Positions 19,604 through 30,138 are shown, numbered from the stretch's first letter. The stretch is 64,000 nt of DNA from Streptomyces sp. V3I8 (GCF_030817535.1 NZ_JAUSZL010000002.1:8432001-8496000); one strand, 5' to 3'. A program made the numbers and translations. Notes: generated from the letters alone by a model not told the origin.

Positions 19604-22207
19604 GTGCGCATCAGACCACTGCGGAACCGACTCGCCCTGCTCGTCGCGGCGGTACTGGGTGCCGCGGGACTCGCCGCCGCGCCCGCCGCGACGGCCGTGG
19701 ACGATCCCCCCGAGGTCCACGGCCTCAAAGGCGAGTACTACACCCAGTCCGCTCCCGGCGCCTTCGACTTCCACGAGCTCAAGGCCACCGGAATGGACAC
19801 GCAGCTCGACTTCGACAATCTGGAGTCCCGGCTGCGTTCGGCCACCGGGAAGGCGGACGACGTGAGCGTCCGCTGGACCGGCCGGATCGTACCGGAGAGG
19901 ACCGGACCCACCACCTTCTCGATCACCGGGGACAACGGCTTCAGGCTGTGGGTGGACGGGAAGATCGCCATCGACCACTGGGTCGACGACTGGGACCGCG
20001 AACAGACCGCCCAGCCGGTCGAGTTGACGGCCGGCAAGGCCTACGACATCAAGGTCGAGTACTTCGAGCACTACGGGGGCTCCAACCTGCACGTGCGCTG
20101 GACCCCGCCCGGCGGCACCAAGGCCGCGATCCCGCAGTCGGCCTTCCTGCTGCCCGCCGGCTACGACTACAACGGTGCCGTCGCCACCACCGTCCTCAAG
20201 GACGGCCGCACCCTGCGCCTCGACTTCGCGCAGCGGCTGGAGGCACCCCCGGCCGGTCTCCCGGACCACCTGGACGCGGTGATCGGCGGGGCGGCCTGGC
20301 CGCTCGGCCGGATCAGGCTCGACCCGGCCGACTCCAGGTCCTTGCTGATCGCGCTGAAGGAGCCCGTGGTCGGCAACAAGACCGGCACCGCGCGTGGCTC
20401 CGCCGATGTGCGCTACGACGGAGCCGGCGGACTCACCGGCAAGGACGGCAACGTTATCAGGTCCTTCTGGAGCAGCGGTACCAACAAGTCGACCCACCAG
20501 TTGAGCACCCGGTGGGGCAAGGACGTCACCCCGGCCAACGCCCACCGCGAGTACCCCAGGCCCCAGCTCACCCGCGACGACTGGAAGAACCTCAACGGCA
20601 GCTGGCAGTTCGCGGCCGCCGAGGCGGGGGAGCAGCCGCCGATCGGCAGGAAGCTCGCCGAGAAGATCCTCGTCCCGTACCCCGTCGAGTCCCAGCTGTC
20701 GGGCATCGAACGGCACGAGGACCGGATGTGGTACCGGCGCACCTTCACCGTTCCGAAGGACTGGAAGATCGGCTCGAAGCAGCGTCTGCGGCTCAACTTC
20801 GGCGCGGTCGACTGGCGTTCCGAGGTCTACGTCAACGGCACGAAGGTCGTCGAGCACCAGGGCGGCTACGACAAGTTCGGCGCCGACGTCACCGACGCCC
20901 TCGAGCCGGGCCGCACCCAGGAGCTGATCGTCGGCGTCTACGACCCGACGGACGCCGCGGACGGCGAGAACCCGCCGATCGGCAAGCAGCGCCTCGACCC
21001 GAGCGGCATCTGGTACACGCCGTCCTCCGGTATCTGGCAGACGGTGTGGATGGAGCCCGTCGCCGCCGATCACGTCGACTCGCTCGCCCTCACCCCGGAC
21101 GTCGACGCGGGCACGCTGACGGTCGTACCGAAGGGCGTGCGCGAGGGAGTGCCGGTCACCGCGACCGCGTACGAGGGCAAGCGCAAGGTGGCCACCGTCT
21201 CCGGCCGCACGGGCAGCCCGCTCACCCTGAGGATCCGCGACGCGCGTCTGTGGTCGCCGGACGACCCGTTCCTGTACGACCTGAAGGTCCGCGTCGGCAA
21301 GGACCGGGTGGACAGCTACTTCGGGATGCGGTCCATCGCGGTGGAGAACGTCGGGGGCACCCCCCGCACCGTCCTCAACGGCGAACCGGTCTTCATGATG
21401 GCCACCCTCGACCAGGGTTTCTGGCCCGACGGACTGCACACCGCCCCGAGCGACAAGGCTCTCGCGTACGACCTGAAGATGCACAAGGCGATGGGCTTCA
21501 ACTCGGTCCGCAAGCACATCAAGGTCGAGCCCGACCGGTGGTTCTACTGGGCCGACCGGCTCGGCCTGCTCGTCTGGCAGGACATGCCGGCCATGACGGC
21601 GGGCGTGAACCCGTCCGCCACCGCCCGCGCCACCTACGAGCGCGAGATGAAGCAGATGATCGACGAGCACATCAGCAGCCCGTCGATCGTCATGTGGGTC
21701 ACCTTCAACGAAGGGTGGGGCCAGTACGACGTGGGCCGTATCGCCGAGCAGGCCAAGGCCTGGGACCCGACACGGCTGGTCAACAACCAGTCCGGCCTCA
21801 ACCTCGGCGCCGACGGCGGCGCCGGCGACATCATGGACGAGCACGGCTACCCGAGCCCCGCACTGCCGCCGCATCCGGACGGCAGACGGGCCCAGGTCAT
21901 GGGCGAGTACGGCGGCCTCGGCCTGGCCGTGCCCGGCCACGCCTGGTCGGTGCAGCAGTCCTACGTCGACGTCGACCCGGCCACGTACACCGACGACTAC
22001 CTCACCAAGCTCGACGAGGTGCGCGCCCTGGCCTGCAGGGGCGGCAACGGCGCGGTGTACACCCAGATCGCGGACGTCGAGGGCGAGCTCAACGGGCTGA
22101 TCACGTACGACCGCGCGGTCGTCAAGCCCGATGTGCGGCGGCTCAAGGCGGCCCACGAGTCCCTGATCGAGGACGTGTCCCGGGCGACACCCGCCGGTTG
22201 CGCCTGA
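19604..22207 (+). CDS. Secreted glycoside hydrolase family 2 protein with N-terminal PA14 domain
   Basis: An 867-residue secreted enzyme. A signal peptide (LALLVAAVLGAAGLAAAPAA) is followed by a PA14 domain (about residues 38-185; ending LHVRWTPPGG), then the GH2 sugar-binding and immunoglobulin-like domains (LNGSWQFA, WYRRTFTVP, EVYVNGTKVVEHQGGYDKF) and a TIM barrel from about 590. The likely acid/base is Glu in WVTFNEGWGQ (about residue 703) and the nucleophile is Glu in MGEYGG (about 767). GH2 activities include beta-galactosidase, beta-mannosidase and beta-D-galactofuranosidase. Shared regulation with a YtfQRT-YjfF importer makes galactofuranose release plausible, but that is inference. 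AGGAGG precedes the GTG start. Confidence 0.9.
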   Translation: MRIRPLRNRLALLVAAVLGAAGLAAAPAATAVDDPPEVHGLKGEYYTQSAPGAFDFHELKATGMDTQLDFDNLESRLRSATGKADDVSVRWTGRIVPERTGPTTFSITGDNGFRLWVDGKIAIDHWVDDWDREQTAQPVELTAGKAYDIKVEYFEHYGGSNLHVRWTPPGGTKAAIPQSAFLLPAGYDYNGAVATTVLKDGRTLRLDFAQRLEAPPAGLPDHLDAVIGGAAWPLGRIRLDPADSRSLLIALKEPVVGNKTGTARGSADVRYDGAGGLTGKDGNVIRSFWSSGTNKSTHQLSTRWGKDVTPANAHREYPRPQLTRDDWKNLNGSWQFAAAEAGEQPPIGRKLAEKILVPYPVESQLSGIERHEDRMWYRRTFTVPKDWKIGSKQRLRLNFGAVDWRSEVYVNGTKVVEHQGGYDKFGADVTDALEPGRTQELIVGVYDPTDAADGENPPIGKQRLDPSGIWYTPSSGIWQTVWMEPVAADHVDSLALTPDVDAGTLTVVPKGVREGVPVTATAYEGKRKVATVSGRTGSPLTLRIRDARLWSPDDPFLYDLKVRVGKDRVDSYFGMRSIAVENVGGTPRTVLNGEPVFMMATLDQGFWPDGLHTAPSDKALAYDLKMHKAMGFNSVRKHIKVEPDRWFYWADRLGLLVWQDMPAMTAGVNPSATARATYEREMKQMIDEHISSPSIVMWVTFNEGWGQYDVGRIAEQAKAWDPTRLVNNQSGLNLGADGGAGDIMDEHGYPSPALPPHPDGRRAQVMGEYGGLGLAVPGHAWSVQQSYVDVDPATYTDDYLTKLDEVRALACRGGNGAVYTQIADVEGELNGLITYDRAVVKPDVRRLKAAHESLIEDVSRATPAGCA

Positions 22208-22679
22208 CACCGGTCGGACCCGGCCGGCAGCGGTTGCGCCTGAGGCCGGCCGGGTCCGACACGGGGTGTGCCTGACCGCTGTCGGGCCCGGCAGCGATCG
22301 GGCCCGACAACGGTCGGGTCTGGCAGCGGTCGGGTCTGACCGCGGTCACGTCCGGCACCGGTCACGTCCGGCGCCGGACGCGTGGTGACATCCGGGCCGC
22401 CCGGCGGAACGCCTCCCCGCCGATCGCCGGGCGGCCCGGCCCCGCTCCCGCTCCTCCCCGCTCTGCCCCCTCCCCGTCCTGTCCCGCTCCCGCCTCGAAC
22501 CGCCCCGGCCCCGGATGCCGAAGCGGGCGGGAGGGGTCAGGCTGGAGGAGTGGGGCCGAACATCGTCACGGTGCCCGTGCCCGTCGAGCCACCTCCTGCT
22601 CACTGCCGGACGGGCCCGGTCCCCACGGCCCGGGCCGCCGCCACGGCGGTCCGGACGTCCGTCCGTGCGAGGAGGGGCC
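22208..22679. other. Gene-free stretch with terminator and degenerate repeats
   Basis: A perfect 15-bp hairpin (22213-22227 with 22246-22260) ends the GH2 transcript. From 22261 to about 22380 there are imperfect repeats built on CGGTCGGGTCTG and GGTCACGTCCGGC, each present at least twice. From 22400 to 22670 the sequence is C-rich and I see no gene on either strand. A promoter for the next gene must lie here but is not evident. Confidence 0.55.
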
Positions 22680-25148
22680 GTGAACGATGCCGCGTCCGAC
22701 GGGTTCGTGCACGTCAGGGGTGCGAGCGAGCACAATCTGAAGAACGTCGACGTGGACGTCCCCCGCGACGCCGTGGTCGCCTTCACCGGCATCTCCGGTT
22801 CGGGGAAGTCCTCGCTCGCCTTCGGCACGCTGTACGCCGAGGCCCAGCGCCGCTACTTCGAGTCCGTCGCGCCGTACGCCCGCCGCCTGCTCCAGCAGGT
22901 CGGCGCGCCGCACGTCCAGGAGATCTCCGGACTGCCGCCCGCCGTGGCCCTCCAGCAGCGGCACGGCGCTCCCGGCTCCCGCTCGACGGTCGGCACCCTC
23001 ACCACCCTGTCCAACCTGCTGCGGATCCTGTACTCGCGGGCGGGCACTCACCCGCCGGGCACCCCACGGCTGGCCGCCGAGGCGTTCTCGCCGAACACCG
23101 CGGCCGGTGCCTGCACGCGCTGCCACGGACTCGGAGCCGTCGTCGACGTCGCCGACGACCTGCTCGTACCGGACCCGTCCCTGAGCATCCGGGAAGGCGC
23201 CATCGCGGCCTGGCCCGGTGCCTGGCAGGGCGCCAACCTGCGCAGCGTCGTCAGCGCTCTGGGCATCGACATCGACAAGCCGTGGCGCAGGCTCCGGAAG
23301 AAGGACCGCGACTGGCTCCTGCACACCGACGAACAGCCCTCGGTCCTGATCGAGCCGGAGGCCGACCGGATCGACTACGGCTACCACGGCACGTTCTGGA
23401 GCGCCCGCGCCCACATCATGCACGTCCTCGCCGACTCCAGGAGCGAGCGCATGCGGGAACGGGCGATGCGTTTCGTACGCAGCGTGCCCTGCCCGGAGTG
23501 CGGGGGCAGCGGCCTGCGGCCGGAGGCCCTGTCCGTGACCTTCGCCGGCCACTCCATCGCCGAGGTCAACGCGCTGCCCCTGGCCGAGCTCGGCACGGTC
23601 CTGCGGCCGGTCGCCGAACTGCCCGCGACCGGGGCGGCCACCACGGCGGACCCGTCCGGGGAGACGAGCGAGGTCGCGGTACGCCTCTGCGCGGACCTGG
23701 TCGCCCGGATCGAGGTGCTGCTCGGCCTGGGCCTCGGCTACCTCGCCACGGGCCGCCGCTCGACGACCCTGTCACCCGGCGAGGCACAGCGGCTGCGCAT
23801 CGCCACCCAGCTCCGCTCGGGCCTGTTCGGCGTCGTCTACGTCCTCGACGAACCCTCCGCCGGCCTGCACCCGGCCGACGCGGAGCCGCTGCTGGACGTG
23901 CTGGACCGCCTCAAGGCGGCGGGCAACACGCTCTTCGTCGTGGAGCACGACCTGGACGTCGTGCGACGGGCGGACTGGGTCGTGGACATCGGCCCCGGCG
24001 CGGGCGAGGGCGGCGGCCGTGTCCTGTACAGCGGCCCGGTGCCCGGCCTCGAACAGGTCGCGGAATCCGCGACCGGCCGCCACCTGTCCGGGCAGGCCCC
24101 GCCGCCGGCGCGCCGCCCCCGCGAGCCGCAGGGGTGGCTGAGGCTGAGCGGCGTCACCCGGCACAACCTGCGGGACGTCTCGGTCGGCGTACCGCTCCGG
24201 GTGCTGACAGCGGTGACCGGTGTGTCCGGGTCCGGGAAGTCGACACTCGTGACCCAGGTGCTCGCCGAGGTCGTCCGCGGTCACCTCGGGCAGGGCCCCG
24301 ACAGCACCGAGGACGCGGAACTGGAGGTCGACCTGCGGGACGCCTCCGGGCTCGACTCCTTCGACCGGCTGGTACGGGTCGACCAGCGCCCCATCGGCCG
24401 GACCCCCCGGTCCAACCTGGCGACGTACACGGGCATGTTCGACGCGGTCCGCAAGCTGTACGCGGCCACGGACGAGGCACGCGCGCGCGGCTACTCGGCG
24501 GGCCGGTTCTCCTTCAACGTCGCCGAGGGCCGCTGCGGGACCTGCCGGGGCGAGGGGTTCGTCGAGGTCGAGTTGCTGTTCCTGCCCGGGACGTACACCC
24601 CCTGCCCGGCCTGCCACGGGGCCCGGTACGACGCCGAGACGCTCGAGGTGACGTACCGGGGCAAGAACGTCGCGGACGTGCTGGCCATGCCCGTGGACGA
24701 GGCCGCCGGGTTCCTCGCCGACGTCCCGGCCGCCGCCAGGAGCCTGGAGACACTGCGGGAGGTCGGCCTCGGCTACCTGCGGCTGGGGCAGCCGGCCACG
24801 GAGCTCAGCGGCGGCGAGGCCCAGCGCATCAAGCTGTCCACGGAGTTGCAGCGGGCCCGCCGCGACCACGCGCTCTACCTCCTCGACGAACCGACCGCCG
24901 GGCTCCACCCCGCCGACATCGCCCTGCTGCTGCGGCAGTTGCACCGGCTCGTCGACGCGGGCAACACGGTCGTCCTGGTCGAGCACGACCTCGACACGAT
25001 CGCCACCGCCGACTGGATCGTCGACCTGGGCCCCGGTGGCGGGGACGCGGGCGGCCGGGTGATCGCCGAAGGCCCGCCCGCGAAGGTGGCGGCGTCGCGG
25101 CGCAGCGCCACGGCGCCGTACCTGGCGCGCCGCCTGGCCCGGGCCTGA
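22680..25148 (+). CDS. UvrA2-like excinuclease ATPase (no UvrB-binding domain)
   Basis: An 822-residue twin-ATPase of the UvrA family. The cassettes have Walker A GISGSGKSS (about residue 37) and GVSGSGKST (about 515), and signatures LSPGEAQRLRIA and LSGGEAQRIKLS. Zinc-finger cysteines appear as CTRCHGLG, CPECGGSG, CGTCRGEG and CPACHGARY. After ISGLPPAVALQQR and RSTVGTLTTLSNLLRILYSR the chain passes straight on, without the zinc-bearing UvrB-binding insertion of housekeeping UvrA (about 950 residues). Such UvrA2/DrrC-like proteins are linked to tolerance of DNA-binding drugs. I chose the GTG at 22680, directly after GAGGAGGGG. Confidence 0.88.
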   Translation: MNDAASDGFVHVRGASEHNLKNVDVDVPRDAVVAFTGISGSGKSSLAFGTLYAEAQRRYFESVAPYARRLLQQVGAPHVQEISGLPPAVALQQRHGAPGSRSTVGTLTTLSNLLRILYSRAGTHPPGTPRLAAEAFSPNTAAGACTRCHGLGAVVDVADDLLVPDPSLSIREGAIAAWPGAWQGANLRSVVSALGIDIDKPWRRLRKKDRDWLLHTDEQPSVLIEPEADRIDYGYHGTFWSARAHIMHVLADSRSERMRERAMRFVRSVPCPECGGSGLRPEALSVTFAGHSIAEVNALPLAELGTVLRPVAELPATGAATTADPSGETSEVAVRLCADLVARIEVLLGLGLGYLATGRRSTTLSPGEAQRLRIATQLRSGLFGVVYVLDEPSAGLHPADAEPLLDVLDRLKAAGNTLFVVEHDLDVVRRADWVVDIGPGAGEGGGRVLYSGPVPGLEQVAESATGRHLSGQAPPPARRPREPQGWLRLSGVTRHNLRDVSVGVPLRVLTAVTGVSGSGKSTLVTQVLAEVVRGHLGQGPDSTEDAELEVDLRDASGLDSFDRLVRVDQRPIGRTPRSNLATYTGMFDAVRKLYAATDEARARGYSAGRFSFNVAEGRCGTCRGEGFVEVELLFLPGTYTPCPACHGARYDAETLEVTYRGKNVADVLAMPVDEAAGFLADVPAAARSLETLREVGLGYLRLGQPATELSGGEAQRIKLSTELQRARRDHALYLLDEPTAGLHPADIALLLRQLHRLVDAGNTVVLVEHDLDTIATADWIVDLGPGGGDAGGRVIAEGPPAKVAASRRSATAPYLARRLARA

Positions 25149-25340
25149 GAGGGCCGCGACGCGCCGGGAGACGCGTCGGCGCCGCGGCTGCGACGCGCCC
25201 TGTCGGACGGATGTCGGTGGCCGGGTGCGGCTGTCGGCGATCGGCAGGCGATCTGTCGGTGGCCGGCGCGAGCCTGGGCGGCGGGGCGCTCGGGAAGGCG
25301 TCCGCAGTCACCTCCGTCCGCAGCAAGGGAGCCCGCCGTC

Positions 25341-26327
<987 letters not shown>

Positions 26328-26367
26328 AGGGCTCGGTCGGCGGACCGACAGGCCGGCAGGCAACCTG

Positions 26368-26455
26368 CAACAGGTCAACAAGCCAACAGGTCAACAAGCC
26401 AACAGGTCAACAAGCCAACAGGTCAACAGGTCAACAGGTCAGTAGGGCAGTAGGG
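26368..26455. repeat. 8-bp tandem repeat array
   Basis: Eleven consecutive 8-mers: CAACAGGT and CAACAAGC alternate three times, followed by three CAACAGGT and two CAGTAGGG. The array is AT-richer than its surroundings and lies between the converging ends of the SDR gene and mraY. It codes for nothing. Confidence 0.9.
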
Positions 26456-26503
26456 AGAGGACCAGCAGGGGGGCCGAGGAGTGCGGGCGGCCGGGCGGGC
26501 CGG

Positions 26504-27571
26504 TCAGCCCGCCGCCCAGCCCGCGTAGAACAGGCCCACGCCGACGATCACGCAGATGCCCTGGATGGTCCAGAAGCGGACCACGACCAGGACCTCGGAC
26601 CATCCCTTGAGTTCGAAGTGGTGTTGCAGCGGGGCCATCTTGAAGACCCGCTTGCCGGTCAGCTTGAACGAGCCGACCTGGATGACCACGGACAGGGTGA
26701 TCAGGACGAAGAGACCGCCCAGCAGGGCGAGCAGCAGTTCCGTGCGCGAGCAGATGGCGAGACCCGCCAGCGCACCGCCGAGGGCGAGCGAGCCGGTGTC
26801 ACCCATGAAGATCTTGGCGGGCGAGGTGTTCCACCACAGGAACCCGATGCAGGACCCCATCAGCGCGGAGGCGATGACGGCGAGGTCGAGCGGGTCACGT
26901 ACCTCGATGCAGGACCCCGGGTCGGTGAGGTTCATCGCGTTGGCGCACGAGTTCTGGAACTGCCACAGGCCGATGAAGGTGTAACCGCCGAGGACCATCG
27001 CGGAGGCGCCGGTCGCCAGTCCGTCCAGACCGTCGGTGAGGTTCACCCCGTTGGACATGGCCAGGATCATGAACAGGGCGAACGCGACGAACAGCACCGG
27101 GCCGATGGTCCAGCCGAAGTCGCTGAGGAAGGACAGCTTCAGGGAGGCCGCCGTCAGTCCGCGATCGTCCTCGAACCGGATGGCCAGTACGGCGAACAGG
27201 ATGCCCACGATCAGCTGTCCGGCCATCTTCGCCCCGGCCCGCAGTCCCAGTGAGCGCCGCTTCACGATCTTGATGTAGTCGTCGAGGAAGCCGACGACGC
27301 CCATGCCCGCCATCAGGAACAGCACCAGGGCACCGGGGTACGTCGGCCCCTCACCGGTGATGACCTTGGTGAGGGCGTACGCGAAGAGCGTGGCCAGGAT
27401 GAAGGCGATGCCGCCCATGGTGGGGGTGCCGCGCTTGCCGGCGTGGCCGCGGGGCCCGTCGTCCCGGATGTACTGGCCGTAGCCCTTGCGGGCCAGCAAC
27501 TTGATCAGCAGTGGTGTGCCGCCGAGAGTCAGGAACAGGCCTATGGCCCCGGCAAACAGGATCTGGTTCAT
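26504..27571 (-). CDS. mraY: Phospho-N-acetylmuramoyl-pentapeptide transferase (isolated copy)
   Basis: A 355-residue ten-helix membrane enzyme that moves phospho-MurNAc-pentapeptide from UDP to undecaprenyl phosphate, giving lipid I. Family marks are complete: PTMGGIAFIL near residue 50, the FLDDYIKIVKRRSLGLRAGAK loop with the Asp pair, NGVNLTDGLDGLATG, FMGDTGSLALGGALAG, and KMAPLQHHFELKGWSE. I start at the ATG at 27571, before which lies GGCGG-type sequence; an upstream in-frame start adds 16 basic residues without function. The housekeeping mraY belongs to the dcw cell-wall cluster, but no mur, fts or mra gene is nearby, so this is likely a second copy. Confidence 0.93.
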   Translation of the reverse strand: MNQILFAGAIGLFLTLGGTPLLIKLLARKGYGQYIRDDGPRGHAGKRGTPTMGGIAFILATLFAYALTKVITGEGPTYPGALVLFLMAGMGVVGFLDDYIKIVKRRSLGLRAGAKMAGQLIVGILFAVLAIRFEDDRGLTAASLKLSFLSDFGWTIGPVLFVAFALFMILAMSNGVNLTDGLDGLATGASAMVLGGYTFIGLWQFQNSCANAMNLTDPGSCIEVRDPLDLAVIASALMGSCIGFLWWNTSPAKIFMGDTGSLALGGALAGLAICSRTELLLALLGGLFVLITLSVVIQVGSFKLTGKRVFKMAPLQHHFELKGWSEVLVVVRFWTIQGICVIVGVGLFYAGWAAG

Positions 27572-27647
27572 CGGACGGCGGTTTTCCCCTCGCTGCGTTC
27601 CCGTGCGTGACCGCCGCACCGGTATGGGCGGCTGTCGCAGCCCACAC

Positions 27648-27659
27648 CCTATGCATAGG
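27648..27659. promoter_or_regulatory. Palindrome upstream of mraY
   Basis: CCTATGCATAGG is a perfect 12-base palindrome 77 bases before the mraY start. Read leftward it overlaps TAGGGT, a possible -10. It may be an operator. Confidence 0.4.
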
Positions 27660-27734
27660 AGTGATCCCCGTACGCCGGTGGGTAGTTGACGCGGGCCGGA
27701 ACCGTGCGGTGCCGAAGGTCACCCGGCCGTCGAG

Positions 27735-28245
27735 CAGATGATGTGCGGCGGGTGGCCCTCCCCTGTGCACGGGCGCGTTCGTGCCGGCCGCCGCCGGCCT
27801 GCTGGACGGCGGGCGCGCCACACGCACCGGGCGCACACCGAGGTGCTCGCCGCCCGCGGCCCGCGCGTGCAGGTCGACCCGGACGTGCTCCACATGGACG
27901 ACGCAGGCGTGTCCACCTCCGCGGGCAGGGCCGCCGCCCTGGACCTGTGCCTGCACCTCGTCCGCCTCGACCACGGCTCGGCGGTCGCCGACGCGGTGGC
28001 CCGCCCACTGGTCGTGCCGCCCCACCGGGCGGGCGGCCGGGCCCAGTTCGTCGCCACCCCGGTGCCCGCCCGGGACGACCATCCGCTCACCGCGCTGCTG
28101 CCCCGGGTGGTCGGACGCCTCGACCGGCCGCTGACCGTGGAGGACCTGGCACACCGGGCGCGGTCGCGGTCACGCACCCTCGGCCGCCACTTCAACCACA
28201 CACTCGGCGTGCCGCCGGACACCTACCGGCGTACCTCCGCGCGTG
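27735..28245 (+). pseudogene. Remnant of a GlxA-type regulator (DJ-1/PfpI plus AraC domains)
   Basis: The C-terminal half of a GlxA-family AraC regulator survives in pieces. The nucleophile-elbow region reads C-TGAFVPAAAGLLDGGRAT in one frame; after a frameshift near 27815 it continues as HRAHTEVLAARGPRVQVDP and AAALDLCLHLVRLDHGSAVA. In the AraC domain the first helix-turn-helix (RPLTVEDLAHRARSRSRTLG) jumps directly to the end of the second (RHFNHTLGVPPDTYRR), so about 40 residues are deleted. The N-terminal 110 residues or so are also missing. It is clearly non-functional. Confidence 0.75.
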
Positions 28246-28432
28246 ACCGTGACGGCGACCGCGACCGCGACCGCGCGCCCCGCCCCGGCCGACGGACGGG
28301 ACCAGCCACGACCGTGAACCCGTGCCCGACACCCTCCGGTCGGCCCCCGCCGTCGCGGGGGGCTGCTCACAGCACGGATCCGGGGGACAGCCGGAGCGAG
28401 AATCGCCGGTCCCGCGCCTAGCGTGCCGGTAC

Positions 28433-30067
28433 ATGACGCCGCAGGAGTCGCATCCCACCGACGACCGGAACACCACCTCGCGCCGCACCGCGTTGGCGCT
28501 CGGCACCGCCGCGGCCGCCACGCCGTTGCTGGGCGGAACCCCGGCCCGTGCCGCGAGCGGCGGCCGGCCCGCCCCGGCCACCCCGCTGGACGAGCTGGAC
28601 ATCAGTGAACTGCGCGGGCGGCTGGACGACGGACGACTGGACGCCGAACGGCTCACCCGCCACTACCTGGAGCGCATCGAACGCATCGACCCCATGCTGC
28701 ACGCGGTGATCGAGGTGAACCCCGACGCGCTGCGGGAGGCCCGGCGGCTGGATGCCGAGGGCGACCCGCGAAAGCCGCTGCACGGCATTCCCGTCCTGCT
28801 CAAGGACCTGGTGGAGACCGCGGACCGGATGCACACCACGGCCGGGTCGCTCGCCCTGCTGGGGCTGAGGCCGGCAGCCGACGCCACCGTCGCGGCCAGG
28901 CTGCGCGCGGCCGGTGCCGTCATCCTCGGCAAGACCAACCTGAGCGAGTGGGCGGGCGGCATGTCGCTCACCCACCACGCCGGCTGGAGCGCACGCGGCG
29001 GCCAGACCAGGAACCCCTACAAACTCGACAGGTCACCGAACGAGTCGAGTTCAGGCAGCGCGGTCGCCGTCGCGGCCGGCCTGTGCGCGGCCGCGATCGG
29101 CACGGAGACCAACGGCTCGATCATCGACCCGTCCTCGGCCAACTGCGTCGTCGGGGTGAAGCCGACCGTCGGACTGGTCGGGCGCGGCGGAGTGATCCCC
29201 GGCGTGCCGAGCCAGGACAGCGTCGGGCCGATCGCGCGCACCGTCCGCGACGCCGCGATCCTGCTGGGCACCCTCGTCGGGCTCGACGTCCGCGACCCCG
29301 CGACCCGGGCGGGCCGCGGCCACTTCCACCGCGACTACACCCGCTTCCTGGACGCCGACGGGCTGCGGGGCGCGCGGATCGGCGTACCGCGGTCGGTGTA
29401 CTTCGGCTACAGCTCCCATGCCGACGACATCGCGGAACGGGCGATCGCCGTACTGCGCGGAGCCGGAGCGACCGTGGTCGACCCGGCGGACATCCCGACG
29501 GCCGAGCGGCTCGAGGACCTGCCCGGCTCGACGGTCGTCCAGGCGTACGAGTTCAAACGCGCGCTGAACGGCTACCTGGCCGACGCCCCCGGTGAACACC
29601 CGCGCAACCTGGAAGAGCTGATCGCCTTCAACCGGGAACACGCCGACCGCGAGCTGCGGTACGTACGCCAGGACGGGCTGGAGGCGGTACAGCATCTGGA
29701 CTTCGGCGAACGCGAGTACCGGGAGGCGCTGGCCACCAACCACCGGCTCGCACGCGCCGAGGGCATCGACGCGGTGCTGCGCCGGCACCGCCTGGACGCG
29801 CTGGTGATGCCGACCACCGGGCCGCCGGCCAAGATCGATCTGATCCGCGGGGACACCTACGGCGGTGGCGCCTCCACACCGGCCGCACTCGCCGGCTATC
29901 CCGCGGTCAGCGTCCCGGCCGGGTTCGCGTTCGGCCTGCCCGTCGGTGTGACGTTCATGGGCACGGCATGGAGCGAGCCGGTCCTGCTCCGGCTCGCCCA
30001 CGCCTACGAACAGGCCACCCGGGTCCGACGGCCGCCGGCCTACCGACCGGCGGACGTCGGCTTCTGA
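28433..30067 (+). CDS. Tat-exported amidase (amidase signature family)
   Basis: A 544-residue amidase-signature enzyme with a twin-arginine signal (SRRTALALGTAAAATPLLGG, ending at ARAA). The Ser-cisSer-Lys triad is in place: Lys in GIPVLLKDLVE (about residue 123), Ser in NESSSGSAVAVAAG (about 206) and Ser in GTETNGSIIDPSS (about 229). The family hydrolyses amide or ester bonds; the substrate is unknown. The ATG at 28433 lacks a ribosome binding site and TAGCGT sits eight bases upstream, so the mRNA may be leaderless. Bases 28250-28432 hold nothing else I can support. Confidence 0.9.
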   Translation: MTPQESHPTDDRNTTSRRTALALGTAAAATPLLGGTPARAASGGRPAPATPLDELDISELRGRLDDGRLDAERLTRHYLERIERIDPMLHAVIEVNPDALREARRLDAEGDPRKPLHGIPVLLKDLVETADRMHTTAGSLALLGLRPAADATVAARLRAAGAVILGKTNLSEWAGGMSLTHHAGWSARGGQTRNPYKLDRSPNESSSGSAVAVAAGLCAAAIGTETNGSIIDPSSANCVVGVKPTVGLVGRGGVIPGVPSQDSVGPIARTVRDAAILLGTLVGLDVRDPATRAGRGHFHRDYTRFLDADGLRGARIGVPRSVYFGYSSHADDIAERAIAVLRGAGATVVDPADIPTAERLEDLPGSTVVQAYEFKRALNGYLADAPGEHPRNLEELIAFNREHADRELRYVRQDGLEAVQHLDFGEREYREALATNHRLARAEGIDAVLRRHRLDALVMPTTGPPAKIDLIRGDTYGGGASTPAALAGYPAVSVPAGFAFGLPVGVTFMGTAWSEPVLLRLAHAYEQATRVRRPPAYRPADVGF

Positions 30068-30138
30068 TCCGGCAGGCGGCGGCCTCCGATCCGGCAGGCG
30101 GCCTCCGGTCCGGCGGTACGGCGCGTCCGGCCGGGCGG
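30068..30138. repeat. Short direct repeats between converging genes
   Basis: GATCCGGCAGGCGG occurs twice, each followed by GCCTCCG-type sequence, in the 71 bases between the amidase and the GH16 gene. A GC-rich hairpin may form but no clean terminator is visible. Confidence 0.4.

Noticed and set aside
22208..25148. Biosynthetic cluster around the UvrA2-like gene
   Set aside because: No polyketide, peptide or other core biosynthetic enzyme is found nearby; neighbours are a glycosidase and an SDR.
26368..26455. Possible CRISPR-like repeat
   Set aside because: Units are 8 bases with no spacers and no cas genes nearby, so it is a simple tandem repeat.
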